8,536 bases of DNA from Candidatus Roizmanbacteria bacterium (lineage in GTDB: Bacteria > Patescibacteriota > Microgenomatia > UBA1406 > GWC2-37-13): NCBI GenBank assembly GCA_013334845.1, contig JAAXWV010000042.1, positions 1 to 8,536 of the forward strand. The letters are read 5' to 3'. A program made the translations under genes and the position numbers. Under the pieces are notes generated by a model. That model was not told the DNA's origin. It was given only the letters and a program-made list of their open reading frames with translations, and made no database searches. Of this stretch, positions 1 to 5,641 are shown piece by piece (the stretch's first letter is position 1; each line of letters starts with the position of its first letter).

Positions 1-682
1 TTTCCAATGTGGTCAGGGCTCCTCTGGAAACTGAAGCATGCATAGAAGCTGCTCCGTTTGGTTCGGCACCGATCACCGTTATGTTTTCATTCTTTGCTTT
101 TAGATAGGAAGAAACTCCCGAGATGATTCCGCCGCCGCCGATACAGGAAATTACATAGTCCACTTTTCCCTCGAGCTGTTCGTAGATCTCCTTCCCTACC
201 GTTCCCTGTCCTGCGATAGTGTACGGATCGTTAAACGGGTGAACATACACCGCTCCCTTTTCCTCACAGTAGTTTTGAGAGGCCTGAGAAGCTTCATCAA
301 ATGTATTTCCCACGAGAATTACCTCGACGTATTTACCGCCAAATTGTTTAACCTTCTCAATTTTCTGATTGGGAGTGATAGCCGGCATAAATATCGCCCC
401 CTTTATTTTAAGTGCTGAACAACCGAAGGCCACGCCCTGAGCATGGTTCCCGGCGCTGGCACACACGATGCCCCGCTTCTGCTCTTCTTTGGTGAGAGTG
501 GACATCTTGTTGTAAGCTCCCCGGATTTTAAAAGAGCGGACGATCTGTTGATCTTCCCGTTTGAGATAAATCTTTGCATCAAACTGTTCTGATAATCGCT
601 TATTAAACTGTAGCGGGGTTTTCTCTGCTACTCCTTTGAGACGCAGCGCTGCTTCTTCTATTTCGGAAAGTGATGTTTTCAT
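1..682 (-). CDS. ilvA: Threonine dehydratase (threonine ammonia-lyase), 3' end cut by the window
   Basis: PLP fold-type II enzyme that deaminates L-threonine to 2-oxobutanoate, the committed step to isoleucine. The first 227 residues are present (starting MKTSLSEIEEAAL); the C-terminus lies beyond position 1. Visible motifs: SFKIRGAYN at residues 50-58, with K52 as the PLP Schiff-base lysine; SAGNHAQG at about 76-83; and the glycine loop GGGGIISG at 182-189, which binds the PLP phosphate. Whether a regulatory ACT-like domain follows cannot be seen, so a short catabolic-type or a long biosynthetic form are both possible. It is the last visible gene of the leader-aminotransferase-ilvB-ilvN-ilvA operon, starting 23 nt after ilvN. 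That context favours the biosynthetic role. The ATG at 682-680 fits the family N-terminus; no Shine-Dalgarno motif precedes it. Confidence 0.95.
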   Translation of the reverse strand, partial: MKTSLSEIEEAALRLKGVAEKTPLQFNKRLSEQFDAKIYLKREDQQIVRSFKIRGAYNKMSTLTKEEQKRGIVCASAGNHAQGVAFGCSALKIKGAIFMPAITPNQKIEKVKQFGGKYVEVILVGNTFDEASQASQNYCEEKGAVYVHPFNDPYTIAGQGTVGKEIYEQLEGKVDYVISCIGGGGIISGVSSYLKAKNENITVIGAEPNGAASMHASVSRGALTTLE

Positions 683-705
683 AATATGGTAAAAATAGTA
701 ATAAA

Positions 706-1197
706 TTAGTCAGCAGGTGTTTTGAGTACTGCGATTCGTCCTGATCGGACAAACTCTTTGATGCCAAACGGTTTCAGTAATTCGTACAGGGTGTCGATCT
801 GTTCTTCGGTACCTGATTTTTCAACAACCAGATAGTCTTTTCCAACATGTTCGATCTTTCCCTGGGAAAGAGTTACGATATCACTCACCTCCCGTCGGGA
901 GTTGGCGTTTTTTGTACTCACTTTAATAAAAGCGAGTTCCTTGAAAATGAGGTCGTGATCCTGTGACTCGTAGGCTTTTACGATCTCGATAATCCGGTAG
1001 AGCTGCTTCACGGTCTGCTCGATTTTGATCTTGTCTCCCCGTACTACAAGGGTAAAACGGGATATATTGGGCTGCTCGGATTCCGAAACGGTGAGGCTGT
1101 CCAGGTTGATTTTCCGTCGGAGAAATAAGTCGGACATGCGGTATAAAACGCCCGGCTCGTTCTCTGCCAGAATGGTGATGGTGTATTTGGTTTGCAT
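706..1197 (-). CDS. ilvN: Acetolactate synthase small (regulatory) subunit
   Basis: Regulatory subunit of acetohydroxyacid synthase; in this family it activates the large subunit and confers valine feedback inhibition. The protein is 163 residues, the normal length for IlvN/IlvH. The N-terminal ACT domain is clear: ITILAENEPGVLYRMSDLF at residues 7-25 contains the NxPGVL turn that binds the effector amino acid, followed by RRKINLDSLTV. The C-terminal domain ends in FVRSGRIAVLK, matching the conserved R-[ST]-G-[RK]-I-A segment near the end of this family. It begins only 3 nt after the ilvB stop codon, so the two subunits are very likely translationally coupled. No Shine-Dalgarno motif is visible before the ATG at 1197-1195. 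Confidence 0.96.
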   Translation of the reverse strand: MQTKYTITILAENEPGVLYRMSDLFLRRKINLDSLTVSESEQPNISRFTLVVRGDKIKIEQTVKQLYRIIEIVKAYESQDHDLIFKELAFIKVSTKNANSRREVSDIVTLSQGKIEHVGKDYLVVEKSGTEEQIDTLYELLKPFGIKEFVRSGRIAVLKTPAD

Positions 1198-1200
1198 AAG

Positions 1201-2886
1201 TTATTTCAATCTAATTTCATCAACTGCGGCGCCGGTGGGAATCATGGGGAACACATTTTCTTCCCGCTCCACAAATATGTTGAGAAGGTAAGGCCCCTGA
1301 TACTGTAACATGCGGGTAATAGCCTCTTTTAACTGACTCCGCTTCGTCACTTCTTCGCCGGATATTTTATAGGCTTTGGCTACGGCGACAAAGTCGGGTT
1401 GACCGATATCGACTGCTGAATACCGTTTGTCGAAAAACAGTTCCTGCCATTGGCGTACCATGCCGAGATAGTGATTATTCATAATTACCATTTTAACCGG
1501 CAGATTTTCCTGCATCACGGTTCCCAGCTCTTGAATAGTCATCTGGAATCCTCCATCTCCCGAGACGGCAATCACTTCACGATCCGGCTGGCCGAATTTG
1601 GCACCGATCGCTGCCGGCAAGCCAAATCCCATTGTTCCGGCTCCACCTGAAGAAATGAAACTACGGTTTTTCTTGAAGCGGTAATAGCGGGCTGATTTCA
1701 TCTGATTCTGTCCTACATCGGTTACTACCACTGCGTCTCCGCGGGTTTCCCGGGAAATCGTGTCGATAATTTCAGCCATGGTAATTGCTCCCTTGGCTGG
1801 TTTTGTTTCCGGATCGATGATTTGCTTTTTCTCCTCCTTGTGGAATTTGGCAAACTGAGCCAGCCACTCGGGGCGGGTCGCTTTTTTAGTTTTGGTCGTG
1901 AGCTCCTGGAGGGCGAGCTTGGCATCTGCTACGATGAGGATCTCCGCTTTAACATTTTTATTCAGTTCGGCCGGATCGATATCAATGTGGATGATTTTTG
2001 CCTGCTTGGCATAATCAGCAAGTCTTCCAGTGACTCGATCATCAAACCGCATCCCTACTGCAATAATGACATCGGCCTGATTAGTGAGCATGTTGGGTGC
2101 ATAATTCCCGTGCATGCCCAAGAATCCAGCATAAAGAGGGTGATCGACGGGGAATGCCGATAGTCCCAGAAGCGTACTCGCGGCCGGAATCTGCGCCTTT
2201 TCGGCAAAAGCCAAAAGTTCTTTTTCGGCTTGGGCTAACGTGACTCCATGTCCGACAAGCATAAGTGGGGCTTTCGCATTGTTGATAAGCTCCGCGGCGA
2301 GGCGTATCTGATGGGGGTTAGGGTCGGTGTTTGGCTTAAATCCCCTCACGTTTACCTGTTTGTTATAGGAAAATTCCGTAGTCTCAAACATGGCGTTTTT
2401 GGTGATGTCGACTACTACAGGGCCGGGACGGCCTGTCCGGGCAATGTGAAATGCTATTGCAATCGTATGCGGAATATCAACAGCTCGGGTGACCTGGTGA
2501 TTCCATTTTGTGATGGGTGTAGTTACCCCGATCACGTCAGCTTCCTGAAATGCATCGGTGCCTACGAGCGGTTCCGCCACCTGGCCGGTGATCGCGACCA
2601 ACGGTATCGAGTCCATCATGGCGTCGGCGATGCCGGTCATCAAATTGAGGGCTCCAGGTCCGGAAGTGGCGATGCACACGCCCACTTTTCCAGTGGCTGC
2701 GGCATATCCTTCAGCTGCATGTACAGCTCCCTGCTCATGACGGACGAGGACATGTTTTAACTCTTTTTGGTACTTATAAATTGCATCGTATACGGGCATG
2801 ATGGAGCCTCCCGGATATCCGAATGCTACATCGACCCCTTCCTCGAGAAGCGATTTGATTACCGCTTCAGATCCGGTTATTTTCAT
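1201..2886 (-). CDS. ilvB: Acetolactate synthase large (catalytic) subunit
   Basis: ThDP-dependent acetohydroxyacid synthase. It condenses two pyruvates to acetolactate (valine/leucine) or pyruvate plus 2-oxobutanoate to acetohydroxybutyrate (isoleucine). At 561 residues it has the full family length. Visible features: the N-terminal ThDP-activating glutamate E51 in VRHEQGAVHAAEGYA; the FAD-binding middle domain, including VGMRFDDRVTGR at about 277-288; the C-terminal ThDP/Mg motif SGDGGFQM (442-449) through NNHYLGMVRQW (470-480); and the typical tail VFPMIPTGAAVDEI. W480 sits at the position of the herbicide-contact tryptophan of plant and bacterial AHAS. Its ATG overlaps the aminotransferase stop codon as ATGA at 2886-2883, a sign of translational coupling. 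The neighbouring ilvN supplies the regulatory subunit. Confidence 0.97.
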   Translation of the reverse strand: MKITGSEAVIKSLLEEGVDVAFGYPGGSIMPVYDAIYKYQKELKHVLVRHEQGAVHAAEGYAAATGKVGVCIATSGPGALNLMTGIADAMMDSIPLVAITGQVAEPLVGTDAFQEADVIGVTTPITKWNHQVTRAVDIPHTIAIAFHIARTGRPGPVVVDITKNAMFETTEFSYNKQVNVRGFKPNTDPNPHQIRLAAELINNAKAPLMLVGHGVTLAQAEKELLAFAEKAQIPAASTLLGLSAFPVDHPLYAGFLGMHGNYAPNMLTNQADVIIAVGMRFDDRVTGRLADYAKQAKIIHIDIDPAELNKNVKAEILIVADAKLALQELTTKTKKATRPEWLAQFAKFHKEEKKQIIDPETKPAKGAITMAEIIDTISRETRGDAVVVTDVGQNQMKSARYYRFKKNRSFISSGGAGTMGFGLPAAIGAKFGQPDREVIAVSGDGGFQMTIQELGTVMQENLPVKMVIMNNHYLGMVRQWQELFFDKRYSAVDIGQPDFVAVAKAYKISGEEVTKRSQLKEAITRMLQYQGPYLLNIFVEREENVFPMIPTGAAVDEIRLK

Positions 2887-4079
2887 ACGGTTTTTTCAAA
2901 ATTTTTAAATACCTGTGCGATTTTTTCGACCGCAGCAGAGATGGTTGCTTCGTTAACATTGGTGAAGTTAAGCCGCATGGTGGAAAAACTTCGATCCTGT
3001 TTGGCATAGAAACAGACACCGGGCACAAAGGCGACGAATTGTTTAATCGCTTCCCAGTACACTTTTTCAGTATCGAATCGGGCTGGTGCCTCGACCCATA
3101 CAAACATACCGCCCTCGGGTTGAGTCCAGGTAAATTCATCCCAGCTCAGATGCTTTTTTAGCGCATCCAGAAGGGCTTGCTGGCGGGGTTTATAGAGGGC
3201 GATAATCTGGGGAATCTGTTTGTCCAGGTGTCCGCCTACGAGGTACTCGGTGGCCAGAGCTTGTCCATAACTGCTCGTGTGCAGATCAACTCCCTGCTTG
3301 GCAATGGTCAACCATGAACCGAGCTTCGGCGGGGCCACGAAAAATCCGAGCCGGAAACCGGGTGCAAACACTTTGGAAAAGGTGCTCATGTAAATCACCT
3401 GATCGGGTGCCATCGACTTGATACTGGGCACCGGTATACCTGAATAGCGGAGCTCACCGTAGGGATCATCTTCTATCGCGAGTGCATCGTATTTTTTCAA
3501 AATCTCTGCAACCTGTTTGCGGCGCTTGAAAGAAAGGGTACGGCCAGTGGGATTCTGAAATGTCGGGTTGAGATAAGTAAATTTCACCTTTTGGGTTTTG
3601 AGTATTTCCTCCAGAGATTCGGGCACAATACCTTCGGCATCGGTCTCGATTTCAACATACTCCGGTTCATAGGGGTTAAAAGCACTCAGCGCTCCCAGAT
3701 AGGTGGGCGACTCTACTGCTACCCGATCACCTTTATTGATACAGATTTTTCCTACTGCATCGAGGGCCCCCTGAGAACCGCTTGTTATAAATATTTCCTC
3801 CATTTTTGCCACAATATGTCTTCGTTTAACATAATCAACAATCGCCTCACGGAATGGAGTGAACCCTTCAGTGGGGCCATATTGGAAAAGCGAGGGGCCG
3901 TATTTTTTCACAATGATCTGGTGGAGCTCATGAATTGTCTCAATCGGAAATGTCTCCGCTGCAGGAAGCCCTCCGGCGAGCGAGATAAGGCGGGAATCGG
4001 CCGTAGCTTTTAAGATTTCACGGATAATGCTTCCGGACATCCGGTTGGTTCGCTCTGCCAGCAGGTTAGTGATATTCAT
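2883..4079 (-). CDS. PLP-dependent class I/II aminotransferase, LysN-like; likely branched-chain transaminase of the operon
   Basis: Fold-type I aminotransferase of 398 residues, resembling the LysN/2-aminoadipate and MocR-type catalytic family. Visible features: N-terminal SGSIIREIL and ISLAGGLPAAETFP; YGPTEGFTPFREAI (67-80), the cofactor and substrate-entry region; NPTFQNPTGR with N176; EDDPYGELRY with D204 and Y207; STFSKVFAPGFRLG with K236 as the PLP lysine; and MRLNFTN with R369 for the alpha-carboxylate. There is no N-terminal GntR domain, so it is an enzyme and not a MocR regulator. This family is promiscuous (aminoadipate, Leu, Val, aromatics). Being the first structural gene behind a Leu/Ile/Val attenuator and coupled to ilvB suggests it replaces IlvE; this is inferred. 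The ATG at 4079-4077 lies 21 nt after the attenuator U-tract and has no Shine-Dalgarno. Confidence 0.93.
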   Translation of the reverse strand: MNITNLLAERTNRMSGSIIREILKATADSRLISLAGGLPAAETFPIETIHELHQIIVKKYGPSLFQYGPTEGFTPFREAIVDYVKRRHIVAKMEEIFITSGSQGALDAVGKICINKGDRVAVESPTYLGALSAFNPYEPEYVEIETDAEGIVPESLEEILKTQKVKFTYLNPTFQNPTGRTLSFKRRKQVAEILKKYDALAIEDDPYGELRYSGIPVPSIKSMAPDQVIYMSTFSKVFAPGFRLGFFVAPPKLGSWLTIAKQGVDLHTSSYGQALATEYLVGGHLDKQIPQIIALYKPRQQALLDALKKHLSWDEFTWTQPEGGMFVWVEAPARFDTEKVYWEAIKQFVAFVPGVCFYAKQDRSFSTMRLNFTNVNEATISAAVEKIAQVFKNFEKTV

Positions 4080-4100
4080 AGATAAAATAGACTATATAAC

Positions 4101-4122
4101 AAAAAAACCGCCTTTCGGCGGT
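4101..4122 (-). terminator. Rho-independent terminator of the attenuator
   Basis: On the minus strand ACCGCC-GAAA-GGCGGT forms a 6-bp stem closed by a GNRA tetraloop and followed by a run of U (complement of the seven A at 4101-4107). It lies between the leader peptide and the aminotransferase start, not at the end of a gene. The nearest minus-strand gene upstream ends at 4537, more than 400 nt away and beyond the leader promoter. Confidence 0.88.
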
Positions 4123-4158
4123 GGATTTATTCTGTAAAAAATCCTCCGCCCTTAGCGG
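4101..4158 (-). promoter_or_regulatory. Transcription attenuator with alternative RNA pairings (strands 1-4)
   Basis: Read on the minus strand, four segments can pair in exclusive ways. Strand 1 (CCGC, 4158-4155, in the last leader codons) pairs with part of strand 2 (GCGG, 4149-4146). Strand 2 as GGCGGAGGATTT (4150-4139) pairs with strand 3 AAATCCACCGCC (4128-4117) through 11 of 12 positions, with one A-A mismatch and a 10-nt loop; this is the antiterminator. Strand 3 (CCGCC) also pairs with strand 4 (GGCGG, 4112-4108) to make the terminator. A ribosome stalled on the Leu/Ile/Val codons would cover strand 1 and free strand 2 to form 2:3, allowing read-through. A ribosome reaching the stop codon would cover strand 2, so 3:4 forms. 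The pairings are seen directly; the regulatory reading is inferred. Confidence 0.85.
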
Positions 4159-4202
4159 TTAATAAGAATGACAATAAGATTCTTAACAGGATTAGTGAAC
4201 AT
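4152..4202 (-). CDS. ilv operon leader peptide (16 aa, MFTNPVKNLIVILINR)
   Basis: A 16-codon frame with sequence MFTNPVKNLIVILINR and stop TAA at 4154-4152. Residues 9-14 are Leu-Ile-Val-Ile-Leu-Ile, encoded by CTT ATT GTC ATT CTT ATT: six consecutive codons for the three end products of the downstream pathway. Val6 and Thr3 add further related residues. The frame lies immediately downstream of a TATAAT box (7 nt gap), so the transcript probably begins at or within a nucleotide or two of the ATG. The last two sense codons form strand 1 of the attenuator RNA. The role is inferred by analogy with ilvL and leuL leaders: translation speed through the control codons would report charging of tRNA-Leu/Ile/Val. 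The peptide itself probably has no function. Confidence 0.85.
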   Translation of the reverse strand: MFTNPVKNLIVILINR

Positions 4203-4238
4203 GAGGTTGATTATAGGCTCACCGAAAAGAAAAAACAA
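4203..4238 (-). promoter_or_regulatory. Promoter of the ilv leader and operon
   Basis: On the minus strand a perfect -10 TATAAT (complement of 4210-4215) lies 17 nt downstream of a weak -35 TTGTTT (complement of 4233-4238, matching the TTG half of TTGACA). Seven nucleotides, CAACCTC, separate the -10 from the leader ATG at 4202. The expected transcription start therefore falls at or next to the ATG, implying a leaderless leader peptide. Confidence 0.7.
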
Positions 4239-4292
4239 GAGGAGAAAAGCTGAATGTTGCGGGGAAGAAGTCTAATTGACCGTTAAAAATAG

Positions 4293-4472
4293 AGTCACTT
4301 AAAGCGAGGAATTTACGGAGTGTATCGTCATGTATCGAAGAAGTATTTACAGGCTTATGCGGATGAGTTTGCGTGGAGATGTAAGTACCGTAGTGTGGGA
4401 AACAGAATATTTTATACTTTGCTCAAATAGATTGCTTTTGAGCAGGTTATTTTGTTGAAATCGCAAGCTTAA
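4293..4472 (+). pseudogene. Decayed 3' fragment of an IS1595/ISXO2-like transposase
   Basis: Plus-strand translation from 4293 gives a stretch including LKRGIYGVYRHVSKKYLQ and AYADEFAWR, which closely resembles the conserved C-terminal end of ISXO2-like (IS1595 family) DDE transposases (LKRGI-G-Y-HVSKKHL-RY-DEF). The frame is broken: a TAG at 4290-4292 precedes it, an amber TAG interrupts it at 4428-4430, and it continues in the same frame to a TAA at 4470-4472 (IAFEQVILLKSQA). The catalytic DDE portion is missing, and I could not find inverted terminal repeats. It is therefore a dead remnant. It lies between the ilv operon promoter and the AT-rich cassette and marks a past insertion. Family assignment is from memory of the motif. 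Confidence 0.72.
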
Positions 4473-4536
4473 GAAATGTGTTAAATGACTTTTTAGTTAT
4501 CAAAGCCTTTTTGTTTGCACCTTTTGTGCTTATGGA

Positions 4537-4833
4537 TTAAGATTTTACTTTAATTGCAACTGTCCTTTCTTCTATTTCTTTTATAACATTTCCTAGCGTG
4601 CTCGCAAATTGCTTCAATTGTTTAAAAGATAATCGAATTGCAGAGATACCATTAACATTTAATTCTTTAGCGTTCTGATTGACTAGCTGAAAAAAGACAA
4701 TATCAACCAAATTATTGTCATCTATGACATTAACCATTTGACCATCAGCAGCGAATATGGGAGGCTTGGAAAGCAAATTTAGGTTTAATTCTTTTTTAGC
4801 AAAGGTTTGTTTTGTATCTATTTTTGTAGACAT
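4537..4833 (-). CDS. Hypothetical protein, third gene of AT-rich cassette (possibly DUF3467-like)
   Basis: A 98-residue protein I do not recognise with certainty. It has no signal peptide or membrane segment and is probably cytoplasmic. The middle reads PPIFAADGQMVNVIDDNNLVDIVFF and the C-terminal half reads AIRLSFKQLKQFASTLGNVIKEIEER, an amphipathic helix following a strand. The layout (a Y/F-A-N/D start, a D-x-V/L-F strand, R-x-S then a helix ending in I-x-x-E) recalls the small DUF3467 family, but this is only a pattern resemblance. Its start overlaps the end of the preceding 96-aa gene by 16 nt, so the two are co-translated. Base composition is clearly more AT-rich than the ilv operon. 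Confidence 0.7.
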   Translation of the reverse strand: MSTKIDTKQTFAKKELNLNLLSKPPIFAADGQMVNVIDDNNLVDIVFFQLVNQNAKELNVNGISAIRLSFKQLKQFASTLGNVIKEIEERTVAIKVKS

Positions 4834-5108
4834 TTTTCAAAATATGGAATAATTAATTTTATGATAGCACGTCTGCTTAGGTTGTCAACATCTACTCCCA
4901 AGACATCATAAGCCTTCTTAATTTCAAACATAACGGGTTTTTTACTATCTTTTTCAATCAGAATCCTAAAGCTAGAATCACGTTTTTCCACAAGTTCATC
5001 CCTTCCCTTTCTGAAGGTATCTAATGTATATATTTGGAATAAATCTGAATACACATTGTATTCTATAAGCCAATTTTTCTTATTGTTTAATACTGTGGAT
5101 AAATTCAT
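4818..5108 (-). CDS. Hypothetical protein, second gene of AT-rich cassette
   Basis: A 96-residue protein, probably cytoplasmic, with no recognisable catalytic motif. The N-terminal half carries a strand-rich stretch (WLIEYNVYSDLFQIYTLDTF). It is followed by SFRILIEKDSKKPVMFEIKKAYDVLGVDV and a C-terminal helix (RRAIIKLIIPYFEKCL). The segment where a self-descriptive strand leads into E-I-x-x-A-x-x-x-L-G faintly resembles DUF2283-type proteins, which sometimes sit in toxin-antitoxin-like pairs; I would not rely on this. It starts 2 nt after the stop codon of the 139-aa gene and overlaps the next gene by 16 nt. The three are very probably one transcript with coupled translation. No Shine-Dalgarno is present. 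Confidence 0.7.
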   Translation of the reverse strand: MNLSTVLNNKKNWLIEYNVYSDLFQIYTLDTFRKGRDELVEKRDSSFRILIEKDSKKPVMFEIKKAYDVLGVDVDNLSRRAIIKLIIPYFEKCLQK

Positions 5109-5110
5109 AG

Positions 5111-5530
5111 CTATTTTGCGAAAATATGATAACTTTTCGTCTCGTGAATTAATTTTTCGTCAAAATCATTAAAAAACTGAACTACCACTTCTATCCTATC
5201 TTCTTTTAATTTTATATACCCTGGACAGCCGAGATCATTTTCAATAAAGTTATCTTTACTAAAAATATAACATTCTCCTTTCTCCTTATTTTTTAGATAC
5301 TGTGGGTTATTTGAACTTGACAATACTACTTCGGTTGGGTCATTTAGAACTCGATGTAAATTGTGAAAAATATAACCGCTCGAATCAAGAATATGCTTTA
5401 GTTCATGTTTTTTACTATTTTTAGGATTGATTTTAACTTTCAATTTCTTTCCCTTAAAGTAAACTTCACTAATATAAGGTTTCTGTGGTAATTTTGAGAG
5501 AGCAGTGTATGAGGAATAATCATAAACCAT
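5111..5530 (-). CDS. Hypothetical protein, first gene of AT-rich cassette (possible BECR-fold-like nuclease)
   Basis: A 139-residue lysine-rich protein (KGKKLKVKINPKNSKKHELKHIL) lacking signal peptide and membrane segments. The core has a conserved-looking helix with histidines (KHELKHILDSSG, then FHNLHRVLNDPTEVVL) followed by several strands (GECYIF, GYIKL, RIEVVVQFF) and a final ETKSYHIF. A basic N-terminus, H in the first helix, an N-D-P turn and a T-x-x-Y-H end recall BECR/RelE-like or phage PBECR nucleases. This is a weak resemblance and no catalytic set is proven. It is the promoter-proximal gene of the cassette, with TATAAT only 6 nt before its ATG. If a toxin, its partners should be the two following genes. 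Confidence 0.72.
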   Translation of the reverse strand: MVYDYSSYTALSKLPQKPYISEVYFKGKKLKVKINPKNSKKHELKHILDSSGYIFHNLHRVLNDPTEVVLSSSNNPQYLKNKEKGECYIFSKDNFIENDLGCPGYIKLKEDRIEVVVQFFNDFDEKLIHETKSYHIFAK

Positions 5531-5545
5531 TATTTCATTATAGCA
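5531..5545 (-). promoter_or_regulatory. Extended -10 promoter of the AT-rich cassette
   Basis: On the minus strand TGCTATAAT (complement of 5537-5545) is a perfect extended -10 (TGnTATAAT). GAAATA, 6 nt, separates it from the ATG at 5530, so transcription should start at or next to the start codon. No convincing -35 is seen, which is usual for extended -10 promoters. Confidence 0.6.
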
Positions 5546-5577
5546 CAGCTCATCAATTACCTAATACCATTATACTA

Positions 5578-5622
5578 CAAGACCTATAGTATATCAATAA
5601 TGTTACTTACTAGTCTTGATAT
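5578..5622. repeat. Overlapping inverted repeats between the epmA-like gene and the cassette
   Basis: CAAGAC at 5578-5583 pairs with GTCTTG at 5613-5618. A second arm ATATCAA (5591-5597) pairs with TTGATAT (5616-5622), a 7-bp perfect repeat with an 18-nt loop. The two pairings share bases and are mutually exclusive. They lie in the 111-nt AT-rich gap after the epmA-like stop and before the cassette promoter. They could be a weak terminator or an operator; no U-tract follows, so no function is assigned. Confidence 0.35.
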
Positions 5623-5641
5623 TCTATGTATATAAAAACAG

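Noticed and set aside
1822..2760. Long open frames on the strand opposite ilvB
   Set aside because: They lie entirely within the strongly supported ilvB gene and their translations show no family motifs.
4101..4122. Simple end-of-gene terminator for an upstream minus-strand gene
   Set aside because: The nearest upstream minus-strand gene ends at 4537, and a promoter plus leader frame lies between. The competing pairing with 4139-4150 makes an attenuator the better reading.
4101..4238. T-box riboswitch upstream of the ilv operon
   Set aside because: No T-box core sequence or long specifier-loop structure fits in the ~100-nt leader; the translated codon run explains it better.
4203..4290. Further coding remnant (EVDYRLTEKKKQEEKS-like frame) upstream of the transposase fragment
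   Set aside because: Low-complexity lysine/glutamate stretch without family similarity; it overlaps the ilv leader promoter on the other strand.
4517..4529. GCAC-CTTTT-GTGC hairpin as terminator of the cassette
   Set aside because: Only 4 bp of stem and no U-tract on either strand directly after it.
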